Assembly (NCBI GenBank): GCA_963695375.1
Contig: OY968767.1
Location: 1,364,001 to 1,428,000, forward strand
DNA from: JACCVL01 sp963695375
GTDB taxonomy: Bacteria > Actinomycetota > Actinomycetes > Propionibacteriales > Nocardioidaceae
Direction of reading: 5' to 3'
DNA length: 64,000 nt
The translations under genes were made by a program, and so were the position numbers. Every line of letters starts with the position of its first letter. The first letter of the stretch is position 1. The notes under the pieces are model-generated. The model had not been told where the DNA came from. It was given only the letters and a program-made list of their open reading frames with translations, and did no database searches. Below, piece by piece: positions 17,227 to 25,658 of this stretch.

Positions 17227-17988
17227 GTGCGCGACCTCACCTATCCGCCGGTCATCGCCGCGGCCAAGACCGCCTTCCGGCTGCTGGGTGTGCGCTTCGA
17301 CCTCCGTGGCACGGAGAACGTGCCCGAGCACGGCCCGGCCATGCTCGCGTTCAACCACGTCAGCTACGTCGACTTCGTGTTCGGCGGCTTCGCCGCCCAG
17401 CCGAGCAGGCGGCTGGTCCGGTTCATGGCCAAGCGCGAGCTGTTCACGCACCGCCTCACCGGGCCGTTGATGCGGTCGCTGCACCACATCGAGGTCGATC
17501 GCGGGGAGGGGCTCCGGTCGTACGAGGAGGCGCTGCGCTACCTCGCCGACGGCGAGGTGGTCGGCATCTTCCCGGAGGCCACGATCAGTCGGGCGATGGA
17601 GCTGAAGGAGATCAAGACCGGAGCGGCCCGGCTGGCCGCCCAGGCCGGGGTGCCGCTGATCCCGGTGGTGCTGTGGGGCACCCAGCGGATGATGACCAAG
17701 GATCACCCCAAGGACTTCTCCCGGGGTCACCAGATCGCGATCACCGTGGGCAGCCCGCTGCATCCGACCGGCGCCAGCCCGATCGCGGACACCACGGAGC
17801 TCAAGGCCGCGCTGACCCGCCTCCTGGATCAGACGATCCGGCGCTATCCCGAGCCGCCCGAGGGGCAGTGGTGGGCACCGGCGTCGTACGGCGGCACCGC
17901 GCCGACGCTGGAGGAGGCGGCCCGCCTGGACGCCCAGGAGCGGCGGGACCGAGCGGTCCGGCGCCGCTCCCAGGCGGCCGGCGGGTAG
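17227..17988 (+). CDS. plsC: 1-acyl-sn-glycerol-3-phosphate acyltransferase family protein
   Basis: Acylates lysophosphatidic acid or a related lipid at the membrane. The 253-residue product has the catalytic H-x4-D in NHVSYVD (His44, Asp49) and the acceptor-phosphate block FPEATIS, where the usual FPEGTR glycine is replaced by alanine, a variant known in this actinobacterial subgroup. The C-terminus is basic. It is inserted between rimI and tsaD, with its own leaderless promoter, and ends 13 bases from the convergent hsp20 stop. The exact lipid substrate is not decided by sequence. Confidence 0.87.
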   Translation: MRDLTYPPVIAAAKTAFRLLGVRFDLRGTENVPEHGPAMLAFNHVSYVDFVFGGFAAQPSRRLVRFMAKRELFTHRLTGPLMRSLHHIEVDRGEGLRSYEEALRYLADGEVVGIFPEATISRAMELKEIKTGAARLAAQAGVPLIPVVLWGTQRMMTKDHPKDFSRGHQIAITVGSPLHPTGASPIADTTELKAALTRLLDQTIRRYPEPPEGQWWAPASYGGTAPTLEEAARLDAQERRDRAVRRRSQAAGG

Positions 17989-18001
17989 CACCGGGGCGGC
18001 G

Positions 18002-18460
18002 TCAGCTGCCGGTGCCCGTGCTCTCCTCGATCATCTGCCGCCCGCCGCGCGCGGCGACCTGGATCTTGCGCGGCTTGGCCCGCTCGGCCACCGGCAGCGA
18101 GACGGTCAGCACGCCGTTCTCGTACGTGGCGTCGATCCCGCCGGGGTCGACGTCGTCGGACAGGGCGAGCTGACGCATGTAGCGCCCGGAGAACCGCTCG
18201 CTGGCCACCCACTGCACCGATTCCTCGGTGCGGGCGGTGCGCTCGGCGCGGATGGTCAGGGTGCCACCGTCGACGCTGACGTCGATCGAGCCGGGGTCGA
18301 CACCGGGCAGGTCGGCGTGCAGGACGTAGTGGTCACCGGCGCGGTACAGGTCCATCGGCATGAACCGCGGTGCGCGGGCCGAGCCCGCCGGGGCGCCCAG
18401 GACCTGCTCGGTCAGGCGGTCGAGGTCGCGGAACGGGTCGAAACGAAGCACGAGACTCAC
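18002..18460 (-). CDS. Hsp20/alpha-crystallin small heat-shock protein
   Basis: ATP-independent holdase chaperone. The 152-residue product starts with the usual DPFRDLDRLTEQVLG, has the alpha-crystallin domain at about 42-135 (LHADLPGVDPGSIDVSVDGGTLTIRAER begins it) and the dimer/oligomer motifs ATYENGVLTVSLPV and RKIQV. GTG 18460 is chosen; GTG 18451 is a possible start nine bases on, better spaced from AGGGGG. A CIRCE operator lies 59 bases upstream, so HrcA repression shared with groES is expected. Confidence 0.93.
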   Translation of the reverse strand: MSLVLRFDPFRDLDRLTEQVLGAPAGSARAPRFMPMDLYRAGDHYVLHADLPGVDPGSIDVSVDGGTLTIRAERTARTEESVQWVASERFSGRYMRQLALSDDVDPGGIDATYENGVLTVSLPVAERAKPRKIQVAARGGRQMIEESTGTGS

Positions 18461-18518
18461 CCCCTGGGATCTGTCCCGCCCGCCACCGTGACGGGCGGCT
18501 GCTGTGCTCGATCCAGTT

Positions 18519-18545
18519 TTAGCACTCGAGGGCGGAGAGTGCCAA
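18519..18545. promoter_or_regulatory. CIRCE operator upstream of hsp20
   Basis: TTAGCACTC, nine bases, GAGTGCCAA: one mismatch from the HrcA-binding consensus. It controls hsp20 by position on the minus strand, with TTGGCA/TAAAAC-like promoter boxes overlapping. It also lies only 38 bases before the tsaD start on the other strand. Confidence 0.9.
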
Positions 18546-18583
18546 TACCCCTCATCTGTCGCCGGCTGCGGCACGATGGGCCG

Positions 18584-19651
18584 GTGTCCGCCGCCCCGCT
18601 CCCCGTCGACGACGCCCCACTCGTGCTCGGTATCGAGACCTCCTGCGACGAGACCGGGATCGGCCTGGTCCGCGGGACCACTCTGCTCGCCGACGCGGTC
18701 GCCTCCAGCGTCGACGAGCACGCCCGCTTCGGCGGGGTGGTGCCGGAGGTGGCCAGCCGGGCGCACCTGGAGGCCATGGTGCCGACGCTGCATCGGGCCT
18801 GCGCGCAGGCGGGAGTCCGGCTGCGCGACGTGGACGCGATCGCAGTGACCAGCGGTCCGGGTCTGGCCGGTGCGCTGCTGGTCGGCGTCGCGGCCGCCAA
18901 GGCGCTGGCGCTGGGCCTGGACCGGCCGCTCTACGGCGTGAACCATCTCGCCGCGCATGTGGCGGTGGACCAGCTGGAGCACGGCCCGCTGCCGGACGGC
19001 TGCCTCGCTCTGCTGGTGAGCGGCGGGCATTCCTCGCTGTTGCTGGTCGACGACGTCACCCGCGACGTGCGCCCGCTCGGGGCGACGATCGACGACGCGG
19101 CCGGGGAGGCGTTCGACAAGGTGGCCCGGGTGCTCGGGCTGCCGTTCCCTGGCGGGCCGCACATCGACCGAGCGGCTCGGGGCGGGGACGCCGTCGCCAT
19201 CGACTTCCCGCGCGGACTCACCGGCCCTCGGGACCAGGAGCGACACCGCTTCGACTTCTCCTTCTCCGGGCTCAAGACAGCCGTCGCGCGCTGGGTCGAG
19301 GCCCGCGAGCGGTCCGGCGACGTGGTGCCGGTCGCCGACGTCGCCGCGTCCTTCCAGGAGGCGGTGTGCGACGTGCTGAGCCGCAAGGCGGTGGCAGCCT
19401 GCCGCGAGCACGGGATCGAGCACCTGCTCATCGGAGGTGGGGTGGCCGCCAACAGCAGGCTGCGGGCGCTGACCGAGGAGCGGGCGACGGCGGCCGGCAT
19501 CGCGGTCCGCGTCCCCCGGCCCGGACTGTGCACCGACAACGGCGCCATGGTGGCTGCGCTCGGTGCCGAGCTGGTCGCCCGCGGCCGGCCGGCGTCGCGG
19601 CTGGACCTGTCCGCCGACTCGTCGATGCCGGTGACCACGGTGCTGGCCTGA
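18584..19651 (+). CDS. tsaD: tRNA N6-adenosine threonylcarbamoyltransferase
   Basis: Catalytic subunit that transfers threonylcarbamoyl to A37 of ANN-decoding tRNAs. The 355-residue product has LGIETSCDETGIGLV, the metal-binding NHLAAHVAV (HxxxH), LLVSGGHSSLL, GEAFDKVARVLGLPFPGGP and the C-terminal GGVAANSRLR and CTDNGAMVA blocks in the normal order. GTG 18584 is chosen because no start lies in frame between it and the CIRCE. It is separated from tsaB-rimI by plsC and hsp20. It converges with the next gene, leaving two bases between stops. Confidence 0.96.
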   Translation: MSAAPLPVDDAPLVLGIETSCDETGIGLVRGTTLLADAVASSVDEHARFGGVVPEVASRAHLEAMVPTLHRACAQAGVRLRDVDAIAVTSGPGLAGALLVGVAAAKALALGLDRPLYGVNHLAAHVAVDQLEHGPLPDGCLALLVSGGHSSLLLVDDVTRDVRPLGATIDDAAGEAFDKVARVLGLPFPGGPHIDRAARGGDAVAIDFPRGLTGPRDQERHRFDFSFSGLKTAVARWVEARERSGDVVPVADVAASFQEAVCDVLSRKAVAACREHGIEHLLIGGGVAANSRLRALTEERATAAGIAVRVPRPGLCTDNGAMVAALGAELVARGRPASRLDLSADSSMPVTTVLA

Positions 19652-19653
19652 CG

Positions 19654-20907
19654 TCAGCCGATCTGCAGCGGCGGGGGGCCGAACTGGTTGAAGCCGTCGA
19701 ACGGGACCGGCCCGGCGGCCAGTTCGGCCGCCCCGGTCAGCACGTCCAGCCGGACCAGTGCGGTCCGGCCGTCGTCGGACTCGACCCGCAGCAGCAGGGT
19801 GTCCTCGGACTCCCACGCGGCGTCCATGAACGTGCCGGGGTGCCGCTGGCCGGTGCCGAACCGCAGCGTGCGGACGACCTCGCCGGAGCTCGCGTCCAGG
19901 ACCGCCACTGCAGTCGGACCGTAGCCGTCGGCATAGGCCGGCGTGCCGTACGCCCAGCGACCGTCCGGGCTGAAGCCGGAGATCTGCCAGTCGCACGTGC
20001 TCCACGCCGTCTCCCCGACCTGGCCGGTCTCGTCGGTGCGGCGCACGTCGCTGCAGCTGCCGAAGTCGCTCACCTCGGTGATGGTGGCGAGCAGGTCGGC
20101 GGTGAACGACCACGCGGTCAGCTCCGACACCTCGAGTTCGGTGGTCTCGCCGTCGTCCACCAGCAGCGCCGGCTGCCGGCCGGCCTCCGGCTGCAACACG
20201 ACCGATCCGTCCTCGCCGACCGCGACCACCCGGGTCCGCCCGTCGAGCGGGAGCCCAAAGACGCCGACGTCGGCGTCGGGAGCGGTCGCACTGGCGTCGT
20301 GGACCCACAGCACCCGGGCGGCGTCGGGAACGACGTCTCCCTGGTCGGTCAGCTGCGACGACACCGCCGCCGTGTAGGCGCCGCTGGGTGCCGATGCGAC
20401 GCTGTCCAGGGCGGAGTTGTCCGACTGCAGCGACAGCATCTCGGCATCCGGCGGCTGGATGAGCGTGAAGCCCCGGCCGTCCTCGAAGACCGGCACCGCG
20501 CCGGTCAGCGACCGCTCGAGACCGTCCGGCGACTCCGGCAGCTGCACGTTCGCGCCGCCCAGGTGCGCGGTCCGCCTCTCCGACCACGGCGTCGAGGGAG
20601 CCGCTCCGGTGGGGAGCGCGGACAGGTCGAGGCTCACCTGCGGGTCACCGGTCGGTTGCTGGGCCACCGGGGCGGGGTCGCTCCCGAGGACGTCGGCGCC
20701 CACCCGGAGCCCCACCGGAACCGTCAGCGCGACGGCCGCCACGGCGGCAACCCCACCGGCCACCCGCCGCCGGCGCCGGATCCCGCGCGCCCGCGCCAAG
20801 GTTGGCTCGGTCAGGTCTCGAGCGTAGGGAAGCGCGTCGGCTTCTCGCCGCAGCGACGACCGCAGCCGATCCTCCACCGGTCGCTGCTCCTCGTGCGGGT
20901 TCATCAT
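19654..20907 (-). CDS. Single-pass membrane protein partnered with an ECF sigma factor
   Basis: 417 residues. A cytoplasmic N-terminus of about 50 residues ends in RGIRRRRRV, then one transmembrane segment (about 52-72: GGVAAVAAVALTVPVGLRVG) and a large extracytoplasmic part of repeated beta-type strands with WD- or propeller-like phrases (SGFSPDGRWAYGTP, AVLDASSGEVVRTL). Two cysteines sit near CSDVRR and STCDW. ATG 20907 overlaps the sigma gene stop by four bases, so the two are coupled. Its position is that of an anti-sigma or sensor protein for the SigE-family factor, but no anti-sigma domain is recognisable in the short cytoplasmic part, so that role is inference. Confidence 0.78.
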   Translation of the reverse strand: MMNPHEEQRPVEDRLRSSLRREADALPYARDLTEPTLARARGIRRRRRVAGGVAAVAAVALTVPVGLRVGADVLGSDPAPVAQQPTGDPQVSLDLSALPTGAAPSTPWSERRTAHLGGANVQLPESPDGLERSLTGAVPVFEDGRGFTLIQPPDAEMLSLQSDNSALDSVASAPSGAYTAAVSSQLTDQGDVVPDAARVLWVHDASATAPDADVGVFGLPLDGRTRVVAVGEDGSVVLQPEAGRQPALLVDDGETTELEVSELTAWSFTADLLATITEVSDFGSCSDVRRTDETGQVGETAWSTCDWQISGFSPDGRWAYGTPAYADGYGPTAVAVLDASSGEVVRTLRFGTGQRHPGTFMDAAWESEDTLLLRVESDDGRTALVRLDVLTGAAELAAGPVPFDGFNQFGPPPLQIG

Positions 20908-21443
20908 CGGCCTCCTGCCTGCTCGGTGGCCAGTCGCTCGCGCAGCGCTCCGAGCGCGCGGCTGGTCTGCGACTTGACCGTGCCGACCGAGACGCCGAGG
21001 ACCGCGGCGGTGTCCGCCTCGGACAGGTCCTCGTAGAAGCGCAGCACGACTGCCGCCTTCTGCCGGGGGGGCAACGTCTGCACCAGCGTCCACATCGCGT
21101 CCCGCTCGCCGGACCGGTCGGTCTCGTCGACGCCCGCCCGGCCGAACCCGGCCGCGGCGCTCCCGCCGTCCTGACGCGGCTCCGGCAGCTCGCCGGTGCT
21201 GGTCTCCCGCCGGCGCCACGCCCGCCGCCACCAGCTGGTGTGCTCGTTGATCATGATCCGGCGCACGTAGCCGTCGGCCGCGCCGGGATCTCGCAACCGG
21301 CCCCAGGTCAGGTAGGCCTTGGCCAGCGCGGTCTGCAACAGGTCCTCCGCGCTGTGCCGGTCCCCGGTGAGCACGTACGCCGTCCGGAGCAGCGCGTGCT
21401 GTCGAGCGGCCACATACTCCGCGAAGTCGGCATCCCCGCCCAT
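20904..21443 (-). CDS. ECF RNA polymerase sigma factor, SigE family
   Basis: 179 residues. Region 2 spans about 6-75 (FAEYVAARQHALLRTAYVLTG and SAEDLLQTALAKAYLTWGRL) and region 4 about 115-170 (LPPRQKAAVVLRFYEDLSEADTAAVLGVSVGTVKSQTSRAL). The phrase AYVRR-like plus a WWRR block (YVRRIMINEHTSWWRRAWRRRE) is typical of the large actinobacterial SigE family. ATG 21443 has GGAGGT just before it; the open frame continues upstream without a family match. A six-base-pair hairpin lies 18-33 bases upstream. It directs transcription of unknown targets, probably under control of the coupled membrane protein. Confidence 0.9.
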   Translation of the reverse strand: MGGDADFAEYVAARQHALLRTAYVLTGDRHSAEDLLQTALAKAYLTWGRLRDPGAADGYVRRIMINEHTSWWRRAWRRRETSTGELPEPRQDGGSAAAGFGRAGVDETDRSGERDAMWTLVQTLPPRQKAAVVLRFYEDLSEADTAAVLGVSVGTVKSQTSRALGALRERLATEQAGGR

Positions 21444-21668
21444 GCCACCTCCCGCTCCGAGCCTCCCGCCGGAGGCGCGGCGAGCCTGCCACAGGCCCTC
21501 CCGCGCGCACCCGACCGCTGGGCTGGTGCCGGCCGGCGGCAGCCCGACGGTGCTCGCGTCGATGCGCACGAGGGCTCCTCGGTGTGGAAGCGTGGACACC
21601 TCCCGGATGCACCGAGGCGGTCGGTTGGTTGCACGACCGGCTGCCGGGCAGCCGTCGGCCGCCATCTG

Positions 21669-21695
21669 CTGGCACTCGGCTTGACCGAGTGCCAA
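21669..21695. promoter_or_regulatory. CIRCE operator 1 of groES-groEL1
   Basis: CTGGCACTC, nine bases, GAGTGCCAA. The -35 box TTGACC lies inside its spacer, so bound HrcA would block RNA polymerase. Confidence 0.9.
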
Positions 21696-21709
21696 CGCGG
21701 TCCTAGATT
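21681..21709 (+). promoter_or_regulatory. groES promoter
   Basis: TTGACC (21681-21686) and TAGATT (21704-21709) with 17 bases between. The predicted transcription start at about 21716 falls in CIRCE 2. Confidence 0.8.
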
Positions 21710-21714
21710 CGGTG

Positions 21715-21741
21715 TTGGCACTCTCCAGGTGAGTGTGCCAG
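21715..21741. promoter_or_regulatory. CIRCE operator 2 of groES-groEL1, weaker
   Basis: TTGGCACTC, nine bases, GTGTGCCAG. The right arm departs from the left arm's complement at two positions. The pair of sites brackets the -10 box. Confidence 0.8.
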
Positions 21742-21835
21742 CGACCGGCCGCACGGCACCCGCGACGACGTGTGGCCCGATCGCTGCCCAGACATCCTGT
21801 CCGACCCGTACACACGTCCCGCGAAAGGCGACACC

Positions 21836-22135
21836 GTGTCGATCAACATCAAGCCGCTCGAGGACCGCATCGTGGTCCAGGCGCTGGACGCCGAGCAGAC
21901 CACCGCCTCCGGCCTGGTCATCCCGGACACCGCCAAGGAGAAGCCCCAGGAGGGCAAGGTCCTGGCGGTCGGTCCCGGCCGTTTCAACGAGGACGGGGAC
22001 AAGCGCGTCCCGCTCGACGTCTCCGTCGGAGACGTCGTCGTCTTCAGCAAGTACGGCGGCACCGAGATCAAGTACGACGGCGAGGAGTACCTCATCCTCT
22101 CGGCACGTGACGTGCTCGCCGTCGTCAACAAGTGA
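21836..22135 (+). CDS. groES: Co-chaperonin GroES
   Basis: Heptameric lid of the GroEL folding chamber. The 99-residue product has IKPLEDRIVVQALDAEQTTASGLVIPD, the mobile loop that docks on GroEL, and the ending EEYLILSARDVLAVVNK. GTG 21836 follows GAAAGG by seven bases. It is HrcA/CIRCE-controlled and followed after 110 bases by groEL1 with a strong hairpin between. Confidence 0.98.
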   Translation: MSINIKPLEDRIVVQALDAEQTTASGLVIPDTAKEKPQEGKVLAVGPGRFNEDGDKRVPLDVSVGDVVVFSKYGGTEIKYDGEEYLILSARDVLAVVNK

Positions 22136-22160
22136 TCTCGAGCGCGCATCCCCGCTGAGC

Positions 22161-22195
22161 ACCGCCCCGGCGCCCGCCTCGGGCGCCGGGGCGGT
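22161..22195 (+). terminator. 16-bp hairpin between groES and groEL1
   Basis: Arms 22161-22176 and 22180-22195 are perfect complements with a three-base loop and nearly all G/C. No T-run follows. Within an operon this suggests attenuation, RNA processing or mRNA protection rather than a full stop. Confidence 0.75.
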
Positions 22196-22245
22196 GGACT
22201 CAACCGGCACCACCTCGAGCACGTCCCCGGAAGGAACCGCTACAG

Positions 22246-23868
22246 ATGCCCAAGATCCTGGAGTTCGACGAGAACGCCCGCCGCGCCCTCGAGCGCGGAG
22301 TCGACAAGCTCGCCGACACGGTCAAGGTGACCCTCGGCCCCAAGGGCCGATACGTCGTCCTCGACAAGAAGTGGGGCGCTCCGACCATCACCAACGACGG
22401 TGTGACCGTCGCCCGTGAGGTCGAGCTGGACGACCCGTTCGAGAACCTCGGCGCCCAGCTCGCCAAGGAGGTCGCCACCAAGACCAACGACATCGCCGGT
22501 GACGGCACCACCACGGCCACCGTGCTCGCCCAGGCGATGGTGCACGAGGGCCTGCGCGCGGTAGCCGCCGGCGCCAGCCCGGTGTCGTTGAAGCGCGGCA
22601 TCGAGGCCGCCGTCGAGTACGTCTCCGAGCAGCTCCGTGAGATGGCTCGTGACGTCGACGACAAGCAGGACATGGCGCACGTCGGGACCATCTCGGCCCG
22701 TGACGCCCACATCGGCGAGCTGATCGCCGAGGCGTTCGACAAGGTCGGCAAGGACGGCGTCATCACCGTCGAGGAGTCCAACACGCTCGGCACCGACCTC
22801 GAGTTCACCGAGGGGATGCAGTTCGACAAGGGCTACATCTCGCCGTACATGGTGACCGACGCGGAGCGCATGGAGGCGGTCCTCGACGACACCTACGTGC
22901 TGCTGCACCAGGGCAAGATCTCGTCCGTCTCCGACCTGCTGCCGCTGCTGGAGAAGGTCGTCCAGGCCGGCAAGTCGCTGTTCGTGGTCGCCGAGGACCT
23001 CGAGGGCGAGGCGCTGTCGACCGTCGTCGTGAACAAGATCCGTGGCACCTTCACCTCGGTGGCGGTCAAGGCCCCGGCGTTCGGCGACCGGCGCAAGGCG
23101 ATGCTGCAGGACCTGGCCGCCCTCACCGGTGCCCAGGTGGTCGCGCCCGAGGTCGGGCTCAAGCTCGACCAGGTCGGCCTCGAGGTGCTGGGTCAGGCCC
23201 GCCGGGTCGTCGTCACCAAGGACACCACCACCATCGTGGACGGCGGCGGCCAGCAGGCCGACGTCGACGCCCGGGTGGCGCAGATCAAGGCCGAGATCGA
23301 GGCCAGCGACTCCGACTGGGACCGCGAGAAGCTGCAGGAGCGGCTCGCGAAGCTGGCCGGTGGCGTCTGCGTGATCCAGGTCGGTGCCGCGACCGAGGTG
23401 GAGCTCAAGGAGAAGAAGCACCGGATCGAGGACGCCGTCTCGGCGACCCGTGCGGCCATCGAGGAGGGCATCGTCGCCGGCGGCGGCTCCGCCCTCGTGC
23501 ACGCGGCCGCCGGCCTCGAGGACGGTCTCGGTCGGACCGGTGACGAGGCCGTCGGTGTCCGGATCGTCCGCCGAGCCGCGGTCGAGCCGCTGCGCTGGAT
23601 CGCCGAGAACGGCGGAGAGCCCGGCCTGGTGATCGTCTCCAAGGTGCGCGAGGCAGGCGCCGGCACCGGCTACAACGCCGCCACCGGCGAGTACGGCGAC
23701 CTCGTCGCGCAGGGCGTGCTGGACCCGGTCAAGGTGACCCGGTCGGCGCTCGCCAACGCGGCGTCCATCGCCGCCATGCTGCTCACGACCGAGACGCTGG
23801 TCGTGGACAAGCCGGCCGACGAGGACGAGTCCGGGGCCGGTGGCCACGGTCACGGTCACGGGCACTGA
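22246..23868 (+). CDS. groEL1: Chaperonin GroEL, GroEL1 type with histidine-rich tail
   Basis: 540-residue 60-kDa chaperonin. It has LGPKGRYVVLDKKWGAPTI, the ATP-site NDGVTVAREVELDD and DGTTTATVLAQAM, and the typical apical and equatorial blocks. The C-terminus is GGHGHGHGH instead of the GGM repeats of the folding-essential GroEL. In mycobacteria the groES-linked copy GroEL1 has such a His tail and a second unlinked groEL2 is the essential one; the same division is likely here. ATG 22246 follows GAAGGAA. Transcription ends at the hairpin at 23900. Confidence 0.96.
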   Translation: MPKILEFDENARRALERGVDKLADTVKVTLGPKGRYVVLDKKWGAPTITNDGVTVAREVELDDPFENLGAQLAKEVATKTNDIAGDGTTTATVLAQAMVHEGLRAVAAGASPVSLKRGIEAAVEYVSEQLREMARDVDDKQDMAHVGTISARDAHIGELIAEAFDKVGKDGVITVEESNTLGTDLEFTEGMQFDKGYISPYMVTDAERMEAVLDDTYVLLHQGKISSVSDLLPLLEKVVQAGKSLFVVAEDLEGEALSTVVVNKIRGTFTSVAVKAPAFGDRRKAMLQDLAALTGAQVVAPEVGLKLDQVGLEVLGQARRVVVTKDTTTIVDGGGQQADVDARVAQIKAEIEASDSDWDREKLQERLAKLAGGVCVIQVGAATEVELKEKKHRIEDAVSATRAAIEEGIVAGGGSALVHAAAGLEDGLGRTGDEAVGVRIVRRAAVEPLRWIAENGGEPGLVIVSKVREAGAGTGYNAATGEYGDLVAQGVLDPVKVTRSALANAASIAAMLLTTETLVVDKPADEDESGAGGHGHGHGH

Positions 23869-23899
23869 GCCGGAGGGCTCCCGCCACACCGCTCGAAAT

Positions 23900-23938
23900 G
23901 ACGACCCCCCGCCGGCGCACCGCCGGCGGGGGGTCGTC
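23900..23938. terminator. Bidirectional terminator between groEL1 and lctP
   Basis: Arms 23900-23917 and 23921-23938 form a perfect 18-bp stem with a three-base loop, placed between convergent genes. A short T-containing stretch (TCGTCTGTCGTC) follows on the plus strand. Confidence 0.9.
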
Positions 23939-23958
23939 TGTCGTCGATGCCGAGCCGC

Positions 23959-25653
23959 TTACGGCAGCATCCACTCCAGCACGGTGGTCTGCGCGACAAC
24001 CAGCAGGCACATGATCGCCAGGAACCCGATCGACCAGCCGACCACCTTCCGGAACAGGTCGCCCTCGCGGCCCGCCATCCCGACCGCGGCGGCCGCGATG
24101 GCGAGGTTCTGCGGCGAGATCATCTTGCCCAGCACGCCACCGGAGGAGTTGGACGCCGCCATCAGCGCCGGGTCCAGTCCGGCCTGGGTGGCCGCCGTCA
24201 CCTGGAGCGCGCCGAACAGCGAGTTGGACGAGGTGTCCGATCCGGTGACCGCGACCCCCAGCCAGCCCAGCACCGGGGACAGCAGGGCGAAGGCGGATCC
24301 GGCCTGTGCCATCCAGGTGCCGAGCGACACCGTCTGACCGGACGCGTTCATCACGTACGCCAGCGCCAGCACGGCCATCACGGTGACGATGGCCAGCGCC
24401 AGCTGCCGGTAGGTGTCGACGTAGGCCTTGAACGCTTTGGCCGGGGAGATGCCGATCAGCGGCATGGTGACCAGCCCGGCGACGATCATCAACGTGCCCG
24501 CGGCTCCCAGCCAGTTCAGGTTGTACGTCGGCAGCGTCGACGGGTCGCCGGTCGCGGTCAGCAGCTCGAGACCCGGCCACTGGAAGCTGTAGAAGAACGG
24601 CGCCTCGGCCAGCATCTCCTTCAGCGCCGGGATCTGGACCAGGCTGAAGATCGCGATGATCACCAGGTACGGCGCGTAGGCGCGGGCCACCTCCACGCCG
24701 CTGTCGCGCTCCTGCAGCTCCGAGCTCCCGCCACCGACCGCGGTGGCGGTCGTGGTGGTGCCGCTGCCGGAGCCGGCGCCGACGGCGGCGTGGCCGCCCG
24801 CCGCCGGTGCGCGCTCCTCCACCGGCTCGGTGTAGTGCTCGGCCGGCTGCCACACCCGCAGCAGCGCGACGGTCGCGAGCGCGCCGACCAGCGCGGCCAC
24901 GATGTCGGTCAGCGGCACCGAGAAGTAGGTCGCGGTCAGCCACTGCGCCACGGCGAACGCGGCGCCGCAGACGATCGCCGGCAGCCAGGTCTGCCGGACG
25001 CCGCGCCGGCCGTCGATGATGAACACCAGGGCCAGCGGGACGAACAGGGCCAGCACCGGGGTCTGGTGCCCGACGAGGGCACCCAGCTCGTCGACGGAGA
25101 AGCCGGTGATCGTGGCCAGCGTCGTGATCGGCACGGCCAGCGCGCCGAAGGCCACCGGCGCGGTGTTGGCGACGAGCGCCAGCGTCGCCGCCTTGAGCGG
25201 CCGGAAGCCGAGCGCGATCAGCATGACGCTCGTGATCGCCACCGGGGTGCCGAACCCGGCCAGCGCCTCGAGCAGCGCGCCGAAGCAGAAGGCGATGATG
25301 ATGGCCTGGACCCGCATGTCGTCGCTGACCGTCGCGAAGCTGCGGCGCAGCACGTCGAAGTGCCCGGTCACGACGGTCATGTTGTAGACCCAGATCGCGT
25401 TGATGACGATCCACATGATCGGGAAGAACCCGAAGGCCGCACCCTCGGTTCCGGCTAGCAGCGCCTGGTCCACCGGCATCGAGTACGCGGCGATCGCCAC
25501 GAGCAGCGAGGCGGCCAGCGCCACCAGCGCGGAGATCCACGCGGTGATCCGGAGGGCACCCAGCATGACGAACAAGGTGACGAGGGGGACCGCCGCGATC
25601 AGGGCGGTCGCGGTGAGCGACCCCCCGACGGCGTCCGCAACGGGCTGGTACAT
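23959..25653 (-). CDS. L-lactate/glycolate permease, LctP/GlcA family
   Basis: Imports 2-hydroxymonocarboxylates by proton symport. The 564-residue product has about 13 hydrophobic segments and the family stretches GFFPIMWIVINAIWVYN, FGALLEALAGFGTPVAI and SNSSGGVLGKMISPQN. A linker of about 80 polar residues with GSGSGTTTTATA sits in the middle. It is the last gene of the glycolate operon, five bases after glcF, so glycolate is the most likely substrate, although L-lactate and glycolate permeases of this family overlap in range. Confidence 0.93.
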   Translation of the reverse strand: MYQPVADAVGGSLTATALIAAVPLVTLFVMLGALRITAWISALVALAASLLVAIAAYSMPVDQALLAGTEGAAFGFFPIMWIVINAIWVYNMTVVTGHFDVLRRSFATVSDDMRVQAIIIAFCFGALLEALAGFGTPVAITSVMLIALGFRPLKAATLALVANTAPVAFGALAVPITTLATITGFSVDELGALVGHQTPVLALFVPLALVFIIDGRRGVRQTWLPAIVCGAAFAVAQWLTATYFSVPLTDIVAALVGALATVALLRVWQPAEHYTEPVEERAPAAGGHAAVGAGSGSGTTTTATAVGGGSSELQERDSGVEVARAYAPYLVIIAIFSLVQIPALKEMLAEAPFFYSFQWPGLELLTATGDPSTLPTYNLNWLGAAGTLMIVAGLVTMPLIGISPAKAFKAYVDTYRQLALAIVTVMAVLALAYVMNASGQTVSLGTWMAQAGSAFALLSPVLGWLGVAVTGSDTSSNSLFGALQVTAATQAGLDPALMAASNSSGGVLGKMISPQNLAIAAAAVGMAGREGDLFRKVVGWSIGFLAIMCLLVVAQTTVLEWMLP

Positions 25654-25658
25654 CGGGC

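Larger units (their letters stand above)
21444..21835. other. Intergenic region: sigma-factor leader and groES control region
   Basis: No convincing gene. From the left it holds the leader of the sigma gene with hairpin GCCTCC-CGCC-GGAGGC (21461-21476), a featureless 190-bp stretch, then two CIRCE operators with the groES promoter and a leader of about 120 bases ending in GAAAGG before the groES GTG. Confidence 0.7.

Noticed and set aside
22240..23889. 549-codon minus-strand frame opposite groEL1
   Set aside because: Same bias; the product is repetitive in Asp, Leu and Gly, and groEL1 on the other strand is beyond doubt.
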